Shown one piece after another: positions 43,407 through 53,014 of a stretch of DNA of 64,000 nt. Position 1 is the first letter of the stretch, and the number at the start of each line of letters is the position of its first letter. The position numbers and the translations under genes were made by a program. This stretch comes from Tsukamurella ocularis. GTDB lineage: Bacteria; Actinomycetota; Actinomycetes; Mycobacteriales; Mycobacteriaceae. The DNA is taken from assembly GCF_024807615.1 (NCBI RefSeq), contig NZ_JANUCJ010000001.1:310001-374000 (forward strand), in the 5' to 3' direction. Under the pieces are notes generated by a model. That model saw only the letters and a program-made list of their open reading frames with translations. It was not told the DNA's origin and searched no databases.

Positions 43407-44636
43407 CTATGCCAGGCGCTCGGCCCGGCGCTTGCCGGACCACAGCTCCTCGACGACGACCTGCACCAGCAGGGCGATGGCGCTCCACACGAGTGCGGCC
43501 AGCGGCGTGGCCCCGGCGACGACGGCCGCGACGCCGGCACCGAGCAGGGCCAGGGTGATGCCGACGGTGACGGCGCGGTGGCCGTCGAACCCGCACAGGT
43601 AGGCGTCCATGATCTCGATCCCGAGGACGGCGACGGCGAGCGGCAGGATGAACGCGGAGGCGACCACCACGTTGCTCACGTGCGCCTCGTGCGAGATGCC
43701 CAGCGCTTCGACGTGCAGCCCTGCACCGAAGGCGGCGATCGCCATGAAGATGACGATGTGCCCGTAGCCCCAGGCGAAGCACTTGTTCGGAGTTCGGACC
43801 AGCGCGTGCCCGACGGGGATCGAGAAGTAGATCCACCAGATCGAGAGGTTCAGCACCATCGCCGAGACGCCGAGCACGGCGATGTCGAGGCTCCAGCCCT
43901 GCGCCTTGAGCAGCGCCTGCAGCGCAACAACGGTGCCGACCACGCCCTCGCCGAGCGTGATGATGGTGAGCAGCCCGTAGCGCTCGGCGATGTGGTGCGG
44001 GTTCCACGGGGTGCGCTGCCGCAGCTCCGCAACGACCGGTCCGCCGAGTTCCACCGCGAACAGGATCAGGCCGAAGACGATGAACTGGGTCAGCGTCAGC
44101 GGGGCGAAGGCGCTGAACACCCAGCCGATCTGCGCGACCGTGATCGCGATGATGTAGGTGACCGCGGCGGAGCGGTACCGCGGCGAGGAGAACGCCACGC
44201 GGGTCCATTGCGCGAGCAGTGCCACGCGCATCACCACGTAGCCGATGACGAGCACCGTGTTGTTCGGCTGTACGCCGGCGGTGACCGAGGTGAAGAAGGG
44301 CTCGACGCCGAGGGCCATGATGCAGACGCCGATCATCTGCAGCATGGTCACGGCGCGGAAGAGCCAGTCGTCGGTGTCGAAGGCCGAGGCCATCCAGGTG
44401 AAGTTGATCCACGCCCAGACCGCCGCGAAGGCGCACAACCCGAAGCCGAGGAAGGCCGTGAAGTAGTGCGCCTCCGCGATCGCGTCCGCCAGCTGCACCC
44501 CGGCGAGGGAGAAGACCACCACGAAGGTGAGGTCGAAGAACAACTCCAGCGTGGTGGCCGTGCGGCCCTCCTCGTGAGGGTCGCGCCCCGCCATCCGGGT
44601 CAAGCGGCGGCGCACCGCCGACGGTCCATCGGTCAC
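43407..44636 (-). CDS. Low-temperature-requirement A (LtrA) family membrane protein
   Basis: The 409-residue protein has about 11 membrane helices and the LtrA family text TTLELFFDLTFVVVFSLAG, TPWNPHHIAERYGLLTIITLGEGVVGT. Function is not settled; the family was named from cold-sensitive Listeria. GTG 44636 has a strong GAGGAGGAG Shine-Dalgarno 8 bases upstream; an ATG at 44690 is in frame but lacks one. Confidence 0.85.
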   Translation of the reverse strand: MTDGPSAVRRRLTRMAGRDPHEEGRTATTLELFFDLTFVVVFSLAGVQLADAIAEAHYFTAFLGFGLCAFAAVWAWINFTWMASAFDTDDWLFRAVTMLQMIGVCIMALGVEPFFTSVTAGVQPNNTVLVIGYVVMRVALLAQWTRVAFSSPRYRSAAVTYIIAITVAQIGWVFSAFAPLTLTQFIVFGLILFAVELGGPVVAELRQRTPWNPHHIAERYGLLTIITLGEGVVGTVVALQALLKAQGWSLDIAVLGVSAMVLNLSIWWIYFSIPVGHALVRTPNKCFAWGYGHIVIFMAIAAFGAGLHVEALGISHEAHVSNVVVASAFILPLAVAVLGIEIMDAYLCGFDGHRAVTVGITLALLGAGVAAVVAGATPLAALVWSAIALLVQVVVEELWSGKRRAERLA

Positions 44637-44725
44637 TGAGGTCTCCTCCTCGTCGCCCACGTGTTCGTGATCGCACGAAACGTCGATCATCGTAAGGCCG
44701 GGTGGACCGCCGGCGCGCGCCGATG

Positions 44726-45475
44726 TCAGCGCGTGGTGTAGCCACCGTTCGCGAACAGCGTCTGGCCGGTAATCCAGTGGCCGTCGGTGGCGAGGAAATC
44801 GACGATCGGCGCGATGTCCTCGATGAAGGTGAGGCGGTTGCCCATGCCCTGCGACTTGTGGAACTCGACGCGCTCGGGCGTCTCCTGGCCGTAGAAGAAG
44901 GGCGTGTCCATCGGGCCGGGCGCGATGGCGTTGACGCTGATCCCGCGGACGCCGAACTCCTTGGCCGCGGCGCGGTTGAAGTGCTCCACGGGCGACTTGC
45001 CGCCCGCGTAGGTCGAGTAGCCGTCGGTGAAGGCGCCCAGCAGCGCGGTGACGATGGTGATGAGCGCCCCGTCGTCGTTCAGCGTGCGGCCGGCCTCCTT
45101 GATGAAGAAGTAGGCCGCCTTCGCATTGATGTCCAGCATCGAGTCGTACTCCTCCTCGCTGGTCTCGAGGATCGGCTTGCGGAGCACCTTGCCGACGGTG
45201 TTCACGGCCACGTCCACGCCGCCGAACTCGGCGACGGCCGCGTCGAACAGCTCGGTGACCTTGGCGGGCGCGGTGAGGTCGCCCTGGAAGAGCAGCGCCT
45301 TGCCACCGGCGGCCTCGACGGCGGCCGCGGTCTCGCGCGCCTCCGTCTCCGACGACGGGCTGTTGTAGTGCACGACCACGTTCGCGCCCAGTCCGGCGAG
45401 CTGGCGGCTGACCAGGCCACCGAGGTTCTTGCCGCCGCCTGCCACGACCGCGGTCTTCCCTGCGAGCTTCGTCAT
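44726..45475 (-). CDS. Short-chain dehydrogenase/reductase
   Basis: The 249-residue SDR has the NAD(P)-binding GGGKNLGG near the start, NTVGK, and Tyr156-Lys160 (YAGGK). At the position of the catalytic Ser, 13 residues before the Tyr, there is Thr143. It ends LTGQTL-like ITGQTLFANGGYTTR. GAAGGAGAG precedes ATG 45475. It is divergent from a LysR gene and probably its target; the substrate is unknown. Confidence 0.88.
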   Translation of the reverse strand: MTKLAGKTAVVAGGGKNLGGLVSRQLAGLGANVVVHYNSPSSETEARETAAAVEAAGGKALLFQGDLTAPAKVTELFDAAVAEFGGVDVAVNTVGKVLRKPILETSEEEYDSMLDINAKAAYFFIKEAGRTLNDDGALITIVTALLGAFTDGYSTYAGGKSPVEHFNRAAAKEFGVRGISVNAIAPGPMDTPFFYGQETPERVEFHKSQGMGNRLTFIEDIAPIVDFLATDGHWITGQTLFANGGYTTR

Positions 45476-45542
45476 GGATGTCTCTCCTTCGTCGGGGTTG
45501 ATGACACGTTTGCAATACCCAACGTACGAGCCCGATCGTCAA

Positions 45543-45588
45543 CTCACAATCGAATCTTTCCGGACTATTCACCACTATTAGTTGTGAG
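45543..45588. promoter_or_regulatory. Inverted repeat in the LysR-SDR gap
   Basis: CTCACAA (45543-45549) and TTGTGAG (45582-45588) are perfect arms 32 bases apart. The right arm lies about 12 bases before the LysR GTG (45600). The wide spacing fits the two-site binding of a LysR tetramer. Confidence 0.5.
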
Positions 45589-45599
45589 ATGCTGGTCGG

Positions 45600-46484
45600 G
45601 TGACAACGCCGGATCTCCGCCGCCTGGAGCAGTTCGTCGCCGCGATGGAGGAGCCCTCGCTCGCTGCCGCGGCCGCCCGCCTGCACCTGAGCCAGCAGGC
45701 CCTCTCCGCCGCGCTCCGCCAGCTCGAGCGGGAGCTCGGCACGCCGCTGTTCACCCGGTCCGGACGCCGCCTCGCCCCCACCCCCGCCGCGCGATCCCTG
45801 TACGACGGTGCGCCGTCCGTCCTGTCCGGCGCCCGACTCCTCGCAGCGCGGGCCCGCGCTGCAGGAGCGGACCGCCCGCGGGTCTTCGTCGTAGGCCGCA
45901 GCCCCGCGGTGACCGCCGACGAGGCCTACGAGCTGCTCGAACCGCTCGTCGATCGGCCGGAGTCACCGTCGATCACCGTGCGAGAGCTGTTCCCGTCGGC
46001 GATGGCCGCCGAGCTGGAGGCGGGCACCGTCGATCTGGTGCTGCGCCGGGGCGTCGCCCTCCCGGACCGGCTGGCCGGGGTCACGCTCACCTACCACCGG
46101 ATGCGGGTCGCGCTGCACCACGACCACGAGCTGGCCGGCCGGGAGTCGCTGGCGCTGGCGGATCTCGCCGGCGCGCCCATCGTGGTGTGGGCGCCGCCGC
46201 ACGCCTCGTTCTACACCGACTTCCTCGTCGCGCAGTGCCGTCGCGCGGGCTTCGAACCGGACCTGCTGGTCAACCGCGTACAGGGAACACCGCCCGCGAC
46301 GGCGGTGCTGACCTCGCCGCACGCTGCGGCCTTCGTCACCGACCCCGCCGGACCGCGGTTCGGGGGCCGGGTCACCGTCGTCGAGCTCGACGACGCCCCG
46401 CAGGTCCCCGTCCAGGCGCTGTGGGCACCGCACACGACGGACCCGCTGCGCGCGGATCTGCTCGCCGCCTATCCCCCGGCGTGA
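45600..46484 (+). CDS. LysR-family transcriptional regulator
   Basis: The 294-residue regulator has the N-terminal winged helix (LRRLEQFVAAMEEPSLAAAAARLHLSQQALSAALRQLERELGTPLFTRSGRRL) and a periplasmic-binding-like effector domain. GTG 45600 is the only start that keeps the full helix-turn-helix. Divergent from the SDR, with an inverted repeat between. Effector unknown. Confidence 0.9.
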   Translation: MTTPDLRRLEQFVAAMEEPSLAAAAARLHLSQQALSAALRQLERELGTPLFTRSGRRLAPTPAARSLYDGAPSVLSGARLLAARARAAGADRPRVFVVGRSPAVTADEAYELLEPLVDRPESPSITVRELFPSAMAAELEAGTVDLVLRRGVALPDRLAGVTLTYHRMRVALHHDHELAGRESLALADLAGAPIVVWAPPHASFYTDFLVAQCRRAGFEPDLLVNRVQGTPPATAVLTSPHAAAFVTDPAGPRFGGRVTVVELDDAPQVPVQALWAPHTTDPLRADLLAAYPPA

Positions 46485-46497
46485 CGGCCGAGCCGGG

Positions 46498-47250
46498 TCA
46501 CTGCGGCTTGCGGGCGGTGACGAACTGTCCCTGCCCGCTGACGGTCTGCTGCACGTCGACGAGCCCGTCGTCCCGCAGCCAGCCGGTGATCTCGTCCTTG
46601 CCGAACCAGCGGAAGCCGGAGACCCGCTCCGCGGTCGACGAGCCGAGCACCGCCGTGAGCGGCGTCTGCAGCGAGGTGAAGAGCGCCACCCGGCCGCCCG
46701 GCGTGGTGACGCGGCAGATCTCACGGACCGCGAGCCGCGGCGCGGGGATCAGATAGAGCGCCGCGAGGCAGACCACGGTGTCGAACGTCTCGTCCGGGAA
46801 GGGTACGTCGAGGGCACTGCCGCGCACGTAGGCGACGCGGTCGTCGGCGTTGTCGCGCACCGCGCGCTGCAGCATGGCCTCGGAGACGTCGAGCCCGACG
46901 ACGACGCCGTCGCCGCGCAGCTTGCGAGCCAGCGGCTTCGTGTACAGCCCTGGCCCGCAGGCCACGTCGAGCACCTTCTGCTCGCCCCGGCCGGTGAGCT
47001 CCTCGAGCAGCACGTCGGTGCGGCTGAGCGTGCCGCTACCTCCGAGGCTGAACAGACGGGTGAAGGCGGGCCGCCACGCCTTCTCGTACACCGCGGCCAG
47101 CGCCGGGTTGTGCATCAGCGCGTTGCTCAAGCCCGTCGGCTTCGCGGTGTCGGGGCCGAGGACGTCGAGGTAGCCGTGGCTGCGGTCGGGCTCGCGGCCG
47201 AGCCGGCCGGGGTCGAGGAGTCCCTCCACCCGGTCGAGTGCGCTGGTCAT
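46498..47250 (-). CDS. Class I SAM-dependent methyltransferase
   Basis: The 250-residue protein has motif I VLDVACGPGLYTKPLA, motif post-I VVGLDVSEAM, VAYVRGSALDVPFPDETFDTVV and TPGGRVALF. It is a Methyltransf_11 of unknown acceptor. TAGCGT (plus 47257-47262) lies 6 bases before ATG 47250, so leaderless. Convergent with LysR. Confidence 0.85.
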   Translation of the reverse strand: MTSALDRVEGLLDPGRLGREPDRSHGYLDVLGPDTAKPTGLSNALMHNPALAAVYEKAWRPAFTRLFSLGGSGTLSRTDVLLEELTGRGEQKVLDVACGPGLYTKPLARKLRGDGVVVGLDVSEAMLQRAVRDNADDRVAYVRGSALDVPFPDETFDTVVCLAALYLIPAPRLAVREICRVTTPGGRVALFTSLQTPLTAVLGSSTAERVSGFRWFGKDEITGWLRDDGLVDVQQTVSGQGQFVTARKPQ

Positions 47251-47285
47251 GCGGCCACGCTAGCGCGTCGCCTTCGCGGGCCGGG

Positions 47286-48236
47286 TCAGATCGCGGGCGC
47301 GACCCTGTCCATCTCCGCCGCGATGTCGCGCTCGAGCAGGTGCGCGCTGATCGCGGTCGCGGCGACGGAGCCCGCTCCGGCTGCGACGATGACCTGCGCC
47401 ATCGGGTTCACGACGTTGCCGGCCGCCCACACGCTCGGCTGCCCGGCGACCGCACCCATCGGGTCGACGGGGACCGTCGGGAAGGGCCCGGCGGCGCCGC
47501 GCTCGGCGCCCAGCTGCAGCAGCAACTCGTCCTGCGGTACGAAGCGCGGGCCGACGAAGACGGCCTCGCGCAGGATCTCGGTGCCGTCGGCGAGGCGGAC
47601 GGCGCGCAGGGCATCGTCCTCGACGACCAGGCCGGCCACGGCACCGTCGACGATGCGGGTCCCGCGCGCTTCGATCCGCGCCCGGTCGGCGTCGTCGATC
47701 GCGAGGCCGTTGGTGAAGAAGACCAGGTCGCGCGACCACTGCGGGATGAGCAGCGCCTGGTGGACGGACATGGCGGGGTTGTCGCCGCCGAGCACGGCGA
47801 GCGGACGGTCGCGCACCTCGTAGCCGTGGCAGAAAGGGCAGTGGATGGCGTCGCGGCCGAAGCGCTCGGCGACTCCGGGGACGTCGGGCAGCACGTCGGT
47901 GAGGCCGGTGGCGACCAGGAGGGTGCGGGCGCGCAGCACTTCGTCGCCGACGACGACCTCGACGAGGTCGCCGTCCCGGCGCACGGCCGTCGCCGCACCG
48001 GAGAGGATGCGCACGCCGTAGGCCTGCGCCTCGCGGCGGCCGATCGCGAGGAGCTCCGCGGGGTTCAGCCCGTCGTGGCCGAGGTAGCCGTGCATGTGCT
48101 CGGCCGGGGCGTTGCGGGGCGCGCCCGCATCGACGACGGTGACGGACCGTCGCGCCCGGCCGAGGACCTGCGCGGCGGTGAGCCCGGCGGCCCCGCCGCC
48201 GACGATGACGGTGTCCAGGATCTGCGTTTGGTTCAT
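47286..48236 (-). CDS. Thioredoxin reductase-like FAD oxidoreductase
   Basis: The 316-residue protein is of the pyridine nucleotide-disulfide type: FAD motif VIVGGGAAGLTAAQVLGRA, a redox CxxC (Cys133, Cys136) in HCPFCHGYEV, and the C-terminal FAD contact VWAAGNVVNPMAQV. It reduces thioredoxin or a similar partner, which is not in the window. Good GGTGGAG Shine-Dalgarno. The promoter region holds a perfect hairpin (48260-48291). Confidence 0.88.
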   Translation of the reverse strand: MNQTQILDTVIVGGGAAGLTAAQVLGRARRSVTVVDAGAPRNAPAEHMHGYLGHDGLNPAELLAIGRREAQAYGVRILSGAATAVRRDGDLVEVVVGDEVLRARTLLVATGLTDVLPDVPGVAERFGRDAIHCPFCHGYEVRDRPLAVLGGDNPAMSVHQALLIPQWSRDLVFFTNGLAIDDADRARIEARGTRIVDGAVAGLVVEDDALRAVRLADGTEILREAVFVGPRFVPQDELLLQLGAERGAAGPFPTVPVDPMGAVAGQPSVWAAGNVVNPMAQVIVAAGAGSVAATAISAHLLERDIAAEMDRVAPAI

Positions 48237-48259
48237 GACTCCACCGTGCGCTAGAACCA

Positions 48260-48291
48260 GCTGAACCGGCAAGTTTCCTTGCCGGTTCAGC
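48260..48291. promoter_or_regulatory. Perfect 14-bp hairpin before the thioredoxin reductase-like gene
   Basis: GCTGAACCGGCAAG (48260-48273) pairs perfectly with 48278-48291 around TTTC. Lying between fadB2 and this gene on the same strand, it could be the fadB2 terminator, or an operator, since the perfect symmetry and near -35 position also fit a repressor site. Confidence 0.6.
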
Positions 48292-48313
48292 AACGCGTTC
48301 GCTCGGGGTGGAC

Positions 48314-49183
48314 CTACTTGGCGGGGTACTCGTAGATTCCGCGGCCCGACTTCTTGCCGACGTAGCCGGCCTCCACCAGGCGCAGCAGCAGCGGCGGCGC
48401 GGCGTAGGTGGGCTCCTTGTACTCGGCGTACATCGCGTCGGCGATGAACTTCACCGTGTCCAGGCCGACGAGGTCGGCCAGCTTGAGCGGGCCCATCGGA
48501 TGGGCGCAGCCGAGCATCATGCCCTTGTCGATGTCCTCGGCGGTGGCGAAGCCCGACTCGTACATGCGGATGGCCGAGAGCAGGTACGGCACCAGCAGCG
48601 CGTTGACGATGAAGCCGGAGCGGTCCGTCGCGCGCACGACCTGCTTGCCCAGCACCTCGGACGCGAACTGCTCGGCGCGGGCTGCGGCGGCCTCCGACGT
48701 CGACAGCGAGCTGATCACCTCGACCAGCGGCAGCACGGGCACCGGGTTGAAGAAGTGCAGGCCCAGCACGCGGCCGGGGTTCTTCGTGGCGGTGGCGATG
48801 CGCTGGATCGGCAGCGACGAGGTGTTGGACGCGAGCACGGCGTCGGGGTCGGTGATGACCTCGTCGAGCTTGCCGAAGATCTCCGCCTTGACGGCTTCGT
48901 TCTCGACGATCGCCTCGACCACGAGCTGGCGGTCCGCGAAATCGGCGAGGTCGGTGGTGAACTTCAGCCGCTCGGCAGCCTGGTCACGCTCACGCTCGGT
49001 GATCTTGCCACTGGACACGGCGCGGTCCAGCGACTTGAGGATGCGGGCGCGGCCGCCGGCCGCGAGCTCCTCGGTGGCCTCCCAGACCAGCACATCGGCA
49101 CCCGCGCGCGCGGACACCTCGGCGATGCCGCCGCCCATCTGGCCCGCGCCGACGACGCCGACCCGCGAAACAACTTCAGACAT
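48314..49183 (-). CDS. fadB2: 3-hydroxybutyryl-CoA dehydrogenase
   Basis: The 289-residue enzyme oxidises 3-hydroxyacyl-CoA with NAD. The Rossmann motif is VGVVGAGQMGGGIAEVSA; the catalytic His is in GLHFFNPVPV, with VVRATDRSGFIVNALLVPYL. It ends GKKSGRGIYEYPAK. Corresponds to FadB2 (Rv0468) next to icl in M. tuberculosis. GGAGAGG precedes ATG 49183. Beta-oxidation of fatty acids would feed the glyoxylate shunt. Confidence 0.93.
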   Translation of the reverse strand: MSEVVSRVGVVGAGQMGGGIAEVSARAGADVLVWEATEELAAGGRARILKSLDRAVSSGKITERERDQAAERLKFTTDLADFADRQLVVEAIVENEAVKAEIFGKLDEVITDPDAVLASNTSSLPIQRIATATKNPGRVLGLHFFNPVPVLPLVEVISSLSTSEAAAARAEQFASEVLGKQVVRATDRSGFIVNALLVPYLLSAIRMYESGFATAEDIDKGMMLGCAHPMGPLKLADLVGLDTVKFIADAMYAEYKEPTYAAPPLLLRLVEAGYVGKKSGRGIYEYPAK

Positions 49184-49216
49184 TTCCGCCTCTCCGAAAC
49201 TTCTGCCGATATGCAA

Positions 49217-49245
49217 GCGGCCCGCAACATCGCGTTGCGGGCCGC
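49217..49245. terminator. Terminator between icl and fadB2
   Basis: GCGGCCCGCAAC (49217-49228) pairs perfectly with 49234-49245 around ATCGC, about 105 bases past the icl stop on the minus strand. It could end icl transcripts. Confidence 0.65.
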
Positions 49246-49350
49246 CTGTCAGGTAGTCGGGCACGTTCTAGGCGTACCCCAGCAGAGTTACCCTCATCTC
49301 ATCTCATGCACGTGTCACGATCCGAGCGCCAGGTATCTCCTTGCCAATCC

Positions 49351-50643
49351 CTAGTGGAACTGGCCCTCTTCGGTCGAGCCCTTGAGCGCCGCGGTGGACG
49401 TGTTGGGGTCGACGGTGGTGGCGATGCGGTCGAAGTAGCCGGCGCCGACCTCACGCTGGTGCTTGGTGGCGGTGTAGCCGCGCGCCTCGGACGCGAACTC
49501 GCGCTCCTGCAGGTCGACGTAGGCGGTCATGCCCTCGCGGGCGTAGCCGTAGGCCAGGTCGAACATCGAGTGGTTGAGGGCGTGGAAGCCGGCCAGCGTG
49601 ATGAACTGGAAGGTGAAGCCCATCGCGCCCAGCTCCTTCTGGAACTTGGCGATGGTCGCGTCGTCCAGCGCCTGCTTCCAGTTGAAGGACGGCGAGCAGT
49701 TGTAGGACAGCAGCTGGTCCGGGAACTCGGCCTTGACCGACTCCGCAAACTTCTTGGCGACCTCGAGGTCCGGAACGCCGGTCTCCATCCAGATCATGTC
49801 CGCGTACGGCGCGTAGGCCTTGGCACGGGCGATGCAGGGCTCGATGCCGTTCTTGATGTTGTAGAAGCCCTCGGCGGTGCGCTCACCGGTCACGAACGGC
49901 TTGTCGCGATCGTCGACGTCCGAGGTGATCAGAGTGGCGGCCTCGGCGTCGGTGCGCGCGATGACGACGGTGGGGGTGTTCGCCACGTCGGCGGCCAGGC
50001 GGGCCGAGGTCAGCGTGCGGATGTGCTGCTGGGTGGGGATGAGCACCTTGCCACCGAGGTGGCCGCACTTCTTCTCCGAGGCGAGCTGATCCTCCCAGTG
50101 GGTACCGGCGGCACCCGCGGCGATCATGGCCTTCTGCAGCTCGTAGACGTTCAGGGCGCCACCGAAGCCGGCCTCGCCGTCGGCCACGATCGGCACGACC
50201 CAGTTGTCGACGGACTTGTCACCCTCGACGCGGGCGATCTCGTCGGCGCGGAGCATGGCGTTGTTGATGCGACGCACGACCGACGGGACCGAGTTGGCCG
50301 GGTACAGCGACTGGTCGGGGTAGGTGTGGCCCGAGAGGTTGGCGTCACCGGCGACCTGCCAGCCGGAGAGGTAGATCGCCTTGAGGCCGGCGCGCACCTG
50401 CTGCACGGCCATGTTGCCGGTGAGGGCACCCAGGGCGTTGATGTAGGAGCCATCACCCTTGGTGACGCCGTCCCACAGGATCTCCGCGCCGCGGCGAGCG
50501 AGGGTGTTCTCCTCGACGACGCTGCCCTGCAGCTCGGCGACCTGCTCGGCGGTGTACTCGCGCGTGATGCCCTTCCAACGCGGGTTGGTGTCCCAATCCT
50601 GCTGGATCTCGGCGGCGGTCCGCGGCTGTCCGACGGTGCTCAT
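49351..50643 (-). CDS. icl: Isocitrate lyase
   Basis: The 430-residue enzyme cleaves isocitrate to glyoxylate and succinate, allowing growth on fatty acids and acetate; it also has methylisocitrate lyase activity in mycobacteria. Catalytic Cys193 lies in KKCGHLGGK. Other motifs are [22 protein letters not shown] Shine-Dalgarno precedes ATG 50643. ramB, its regulator in relatives, is divergent across a 403-base gap. Confidence 0.95.
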   Translation of the reverse strand: MSTVGQPRTAAEIQQDWDTNPRWKGITREYTAEQVAELQGSVVEENTLARRGAEILWDGVTKGDGSYINALGALTGNMAVQQVRAGLKAIYLSGWQVAGDANLSGHTYPDQSLYPANSVPSVVRRINNAMLRADEIARVEGDKSVDNWVVPIVADGEAGFGGALNVYELQKAMIAAGAAGTHWEDQLASEKKCGHLGGKVLIPTQQHIRTLTSARLAADVANTPTVVIARTDAEAATLITSDVDDRDKPFVTGERTAEGFYNIKNGIEPCIARAKAYAPYADMIWMETGVPDLEVAKKFAESVKAEFPDQLLSYNCSPSFNWKQALDDATIAKFQKELGAMGFTFQFITLAGFHALNHSMFDLAYGYAREGMTAYVDLQEREFASEARGYTATKHQREVGAGYFDRIATTVDPNTSTAALKGSTEEGQFH

Positions 50644-51046
50644 TGGCTCCCCGTTCTTCTCTGCGTCGATGTGGATCTGATCGGCTACCGGGAGGCTGAG
50701 CGAGAGTTATCGCTAACCCGATTCGCTGTCCCGGCGTTGCGCCTTCGCCTACTGTGCCACACCTAAAGGCGCAGGCCAAGGTGGTCGAAGATGCCAAAGC
50801 AAGCCATGAAATCACTCCGATCCTGCTAATCCTGCGAAGGTCCGCGGCGGGCATCGGCGAAAAAAGTACGCTCGTACTGGGAGTTTGCCGGCGCGGGGCG
50901 CCGAGCCTCTCGACCCCGTTCCCGACGGTCCGCCGCCGCCTCGCCGCGCATCGCCGCCACCGTCTTGTGACGCACCTCACTGCGAAGGCGGGCGTGAACC
51001 TCCGGAACCGGACGGTAGCTGCGACTCCGCGACTAAACTTCGCCGC
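50644..51046. other. icl-ramB divergent control region
   Basis: This 403-base gap holds no convincing gene. It must carry both promoters: ramB has TAAACT at 51034-51039. TTTGC-like stretches occur, for example at 50884-50888, that could be weak RamB sites, but none is a convincing match, so I claim no operator. No long hairpin was seen. Confidence 0.6.
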
Positions 51047-52447
51047 ATGTCCAAGACCTTCGTGGGGGCACGACTCCGCGGCCTGCGCAAGGAGCGCGGG
51101 CTGTCGCAGGCGTCCCTCGCGGAGGCGCTGGAGATCTCGCCGTCGTACCTGAACCAGATCGAGCACGACGTGCGGCCGCTCAGCGTCCCGGTACTCCTGA
51201 AGATCACGGACGTCTTCGGCGTCGACACCTCCTTCTTCAACTCCCAGGACCAGACGCGGCTGATCGCGGAGCTGCGCGAGGTCACGATGGACGTCGACGC
51301 GCCCACCAGCACCGACGAACTGTCCGAGCTCGCGCGCGATCACCCCGGCTTCGCCCGCGCGATGGTCGCCCTGCACCGCCGCTACCTCGGCGCCGCCGAC
51401 CAGCTGGCACAGGTGACGGACGGTCGCAACGATCCCGGTGCCCGCGGCAGCATCCCGAATCCGCACGAGGAGGTGCGGGACTTCTTCTACCAGCGGCAGA
51501 ATTACTTCCACGAGCTCGACGTCGCCGCTGAGGAGCTCACCGCGCGGATGCGCATGCACAACGCCGACGTGCGCACCGAGATCGTCACGCGACTCGAGGC
51601 CGTGCACAACGTCTCCATCCGGCGGCGCGTCGACCTCGGGGAGACGGTGCTGCACCGCTACGACCCGCGCACCCGCGTGCTGGAGATCAACCGCCACCTG
51701 TCGAGCGGGCAGCAGGTCTTCAAGATGGCGGCCGAGCTCGCGTACCTGGAGTGCGGCCGGGAGATCGACGCCCTGGTCGACGGTGCCGGCTTCGGCTCCG
51801 ACGAGGCCCGCGCCCTCGCCCGCCTGGGGCTCGCGAACTACTACGCCGCGGCCGTCGTGCTGCCGTACACACAGTTCCACGGCGCCGCCGAGGAGTTCGA
51901 GTACGACATCGAGCGCCTCTCCTCCTTCTTCTCGGTGAGCTACGAGACCATCGCGCACCGCATGTCGACGCTGCAGCGGCCGAACCTGCGCGGCGTGCCG
52001 CTATCCTTCGTCCGCGTCGACCGCGCGGGCAACATGAGCAAGAGACAGAGCTCCACCGGCTTCCACTTCTCCGCGTCCGGCGGCACCTGCCCGCTGTGGA
52101 ACGTCTACGAGACCTTCGCGTGGCCGGGCAAGATCATCACGCAGATCGTCGAGATGCCCGATGGCCGCAATTATCTGTGGGTCGCGCGCACCGTCGAGCG
52201 GCGGGCCGCCCGGTACGGCCAGCCGGGCAAGACTTTTGCGATCGGCATCGGCTGCGAGCTGCGGCACGCGCACCGCCTGGTCTACGCCCGCGGCCTCGAC
52301 CTCTCCGACGCCAACGCCACCCCGATCGGCGCCGGCTGCCGCGTGTGCGAACGCGCCGGCTGCCCCCAACGCGCCTTCCCCGCCATCGGCAAGAGTCTGG
52401 ATATCGACGAGCACCGCTCCACCATCTCCCCGTACCTCGTCCGTTAG
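51047..52447 (+). CDS. ramB: RamB-type XRE regulator of acetate/glyoxylate metabolism
   Basis: The 466-residue protein has an XRE helix-turn-helix (LRGLRKERGLSQASLAEALEISPSYLNQIEHDVRPLS), an IrrE-like central domain (residues about 195-310) and the DUF2083 C-terminal domain with Cys residues in CRVCERAGCPQRAFP. RamB represses acetate genes and regulates icl in relatives. ATG 51047 has TAAACT 7 bases upstream, so leaderless. Adjacent and divergent to icl. Confidence 0.93.
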   Translation: MSKTFVGARLRGLRKERGLSQASLAEALEISPSYLNQIEHDVRPLSVPVLLKITDVFGVDTSFFNSQDQTRLIAELREVTMDVDAPTSTDELSELARDHPGFARAMVALHRRYLGAADQLAQVTDGRNDPGARGSIPNPHEEVRDFFYQRQNYFHELDVAAEELTARMRMHNADVRTEIVTRLEAVHNVSIRRRVDLGETVLHRYDPRTRVLEINRHLSSGQQVFKMAAELAYLECGREIDALVDGAGFGSDEARALARLGLANYYAAAVVLPYTQFHGAAEEFEYDIERLSSFFSVSYETIAHRMSTLQRPNLRGVPLSFVRVDRAGNMSKRQSSTGFHFSASGGTCPLWNVYETFAWPGKIITQIVEMPDGRNYLWVARTVERRAARYGQPGKTFAIGIGCELRHAHRLVYARGLDLSDANATPIGAGCRVCERAGCPQRAFPAIGKSLDIDEHRSTISPYLVR

Positions 52448-52487
52448 GCGGATCCGCCGGGCGGCCGCGGCCGGTAGCGTTCACGGC

Positions 52488-53012
52488 ATGACACCGCGCG
52501 TGACTCCCGGCGGACTCCGCCAGCTCGGCCCCATCAACTACGCCATCGCCAAGATCGGCGCGAAGGCGATCCGCGCCGACGACATGCACCTGTTCTCCAC
52601 CCTCGGCCGCACCAAGCGGCTGTTCGTCGGGTGGCTCGGCTACTCCGGCATGCTCATGCCCTTCGGCGCGCTGAAGCGGTCGGAGTCGGAGACGGTCATC
52701 GTCCGCGTCGCCTTCCTGCGGGAGAACGCCTACGAGCTGGGCCACCACCGCCGCATCGGCGCGCAGGCGGGACTGACGGAGGCGCAGTTCGAGCGCATCT
52801 TCGACGGCTCCGGCTGGGACGAGCGCAGCGCCGCGCTGCTCGATGTCGTCACCGAGCTGGTCGAGGACAAGGCGGTCACCGACGAGGCCTGGGCCCGCCT
52901 CGCAGCGTTCTACGATGACCGCAAGCTGGTCGAAATCGTCATGCTGGCCACCAACTACGACGGCCTCGCGACCGCGATCGACGTTCTCGGCATCCAGCCC
53001 GAGAAGGCCTGA
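52488..53012 (+). CDS. Carboxymuconolactone decarboxylase/AhpD-fold protein
   Basis: The 174-residue helical protein has the CMD/AhpD fold text RVAFLRENAYELGHHRRIGAQAG. It lacks the CxxC pair, so it is not a peroxidase and is closer to the decarboxylase branch; function unknown. TAGCGT (52475-52480) is 7 bases before ATG 52488. The following VOC gene starts 2 bases after its stop, an operon. Confidence 0.82.
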   Translation: MTPRVTPGGLRQLGPINYAIAKIGAKAIRADDMHLFSTLGRTKRLFVGWLGYSGMLMPFGALKRSESETVIVRVAFLRENAYELGHHRRIGAQAGLTEAQFERIFDGSGWDERSAALLDVVTELVEDKAVTDEAWARLAAFYDDRKLVEIVMLATNYDGLATAIDVLGIQPEKA

Positions 53013-53014
53013 TC

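Noticed and set aside
50884-50888. TTTGC as a RamB binding site
   Set aside because: Only five bases match the RamB core from relatives and the flanks do not, so the site cannot be supported.
50754-51152. A 132-codon frame in the icl-ramB gap
   Set aside because: Low-complexity end, no ribosome site and it runs into ramB in another frame; treated as non-coding.
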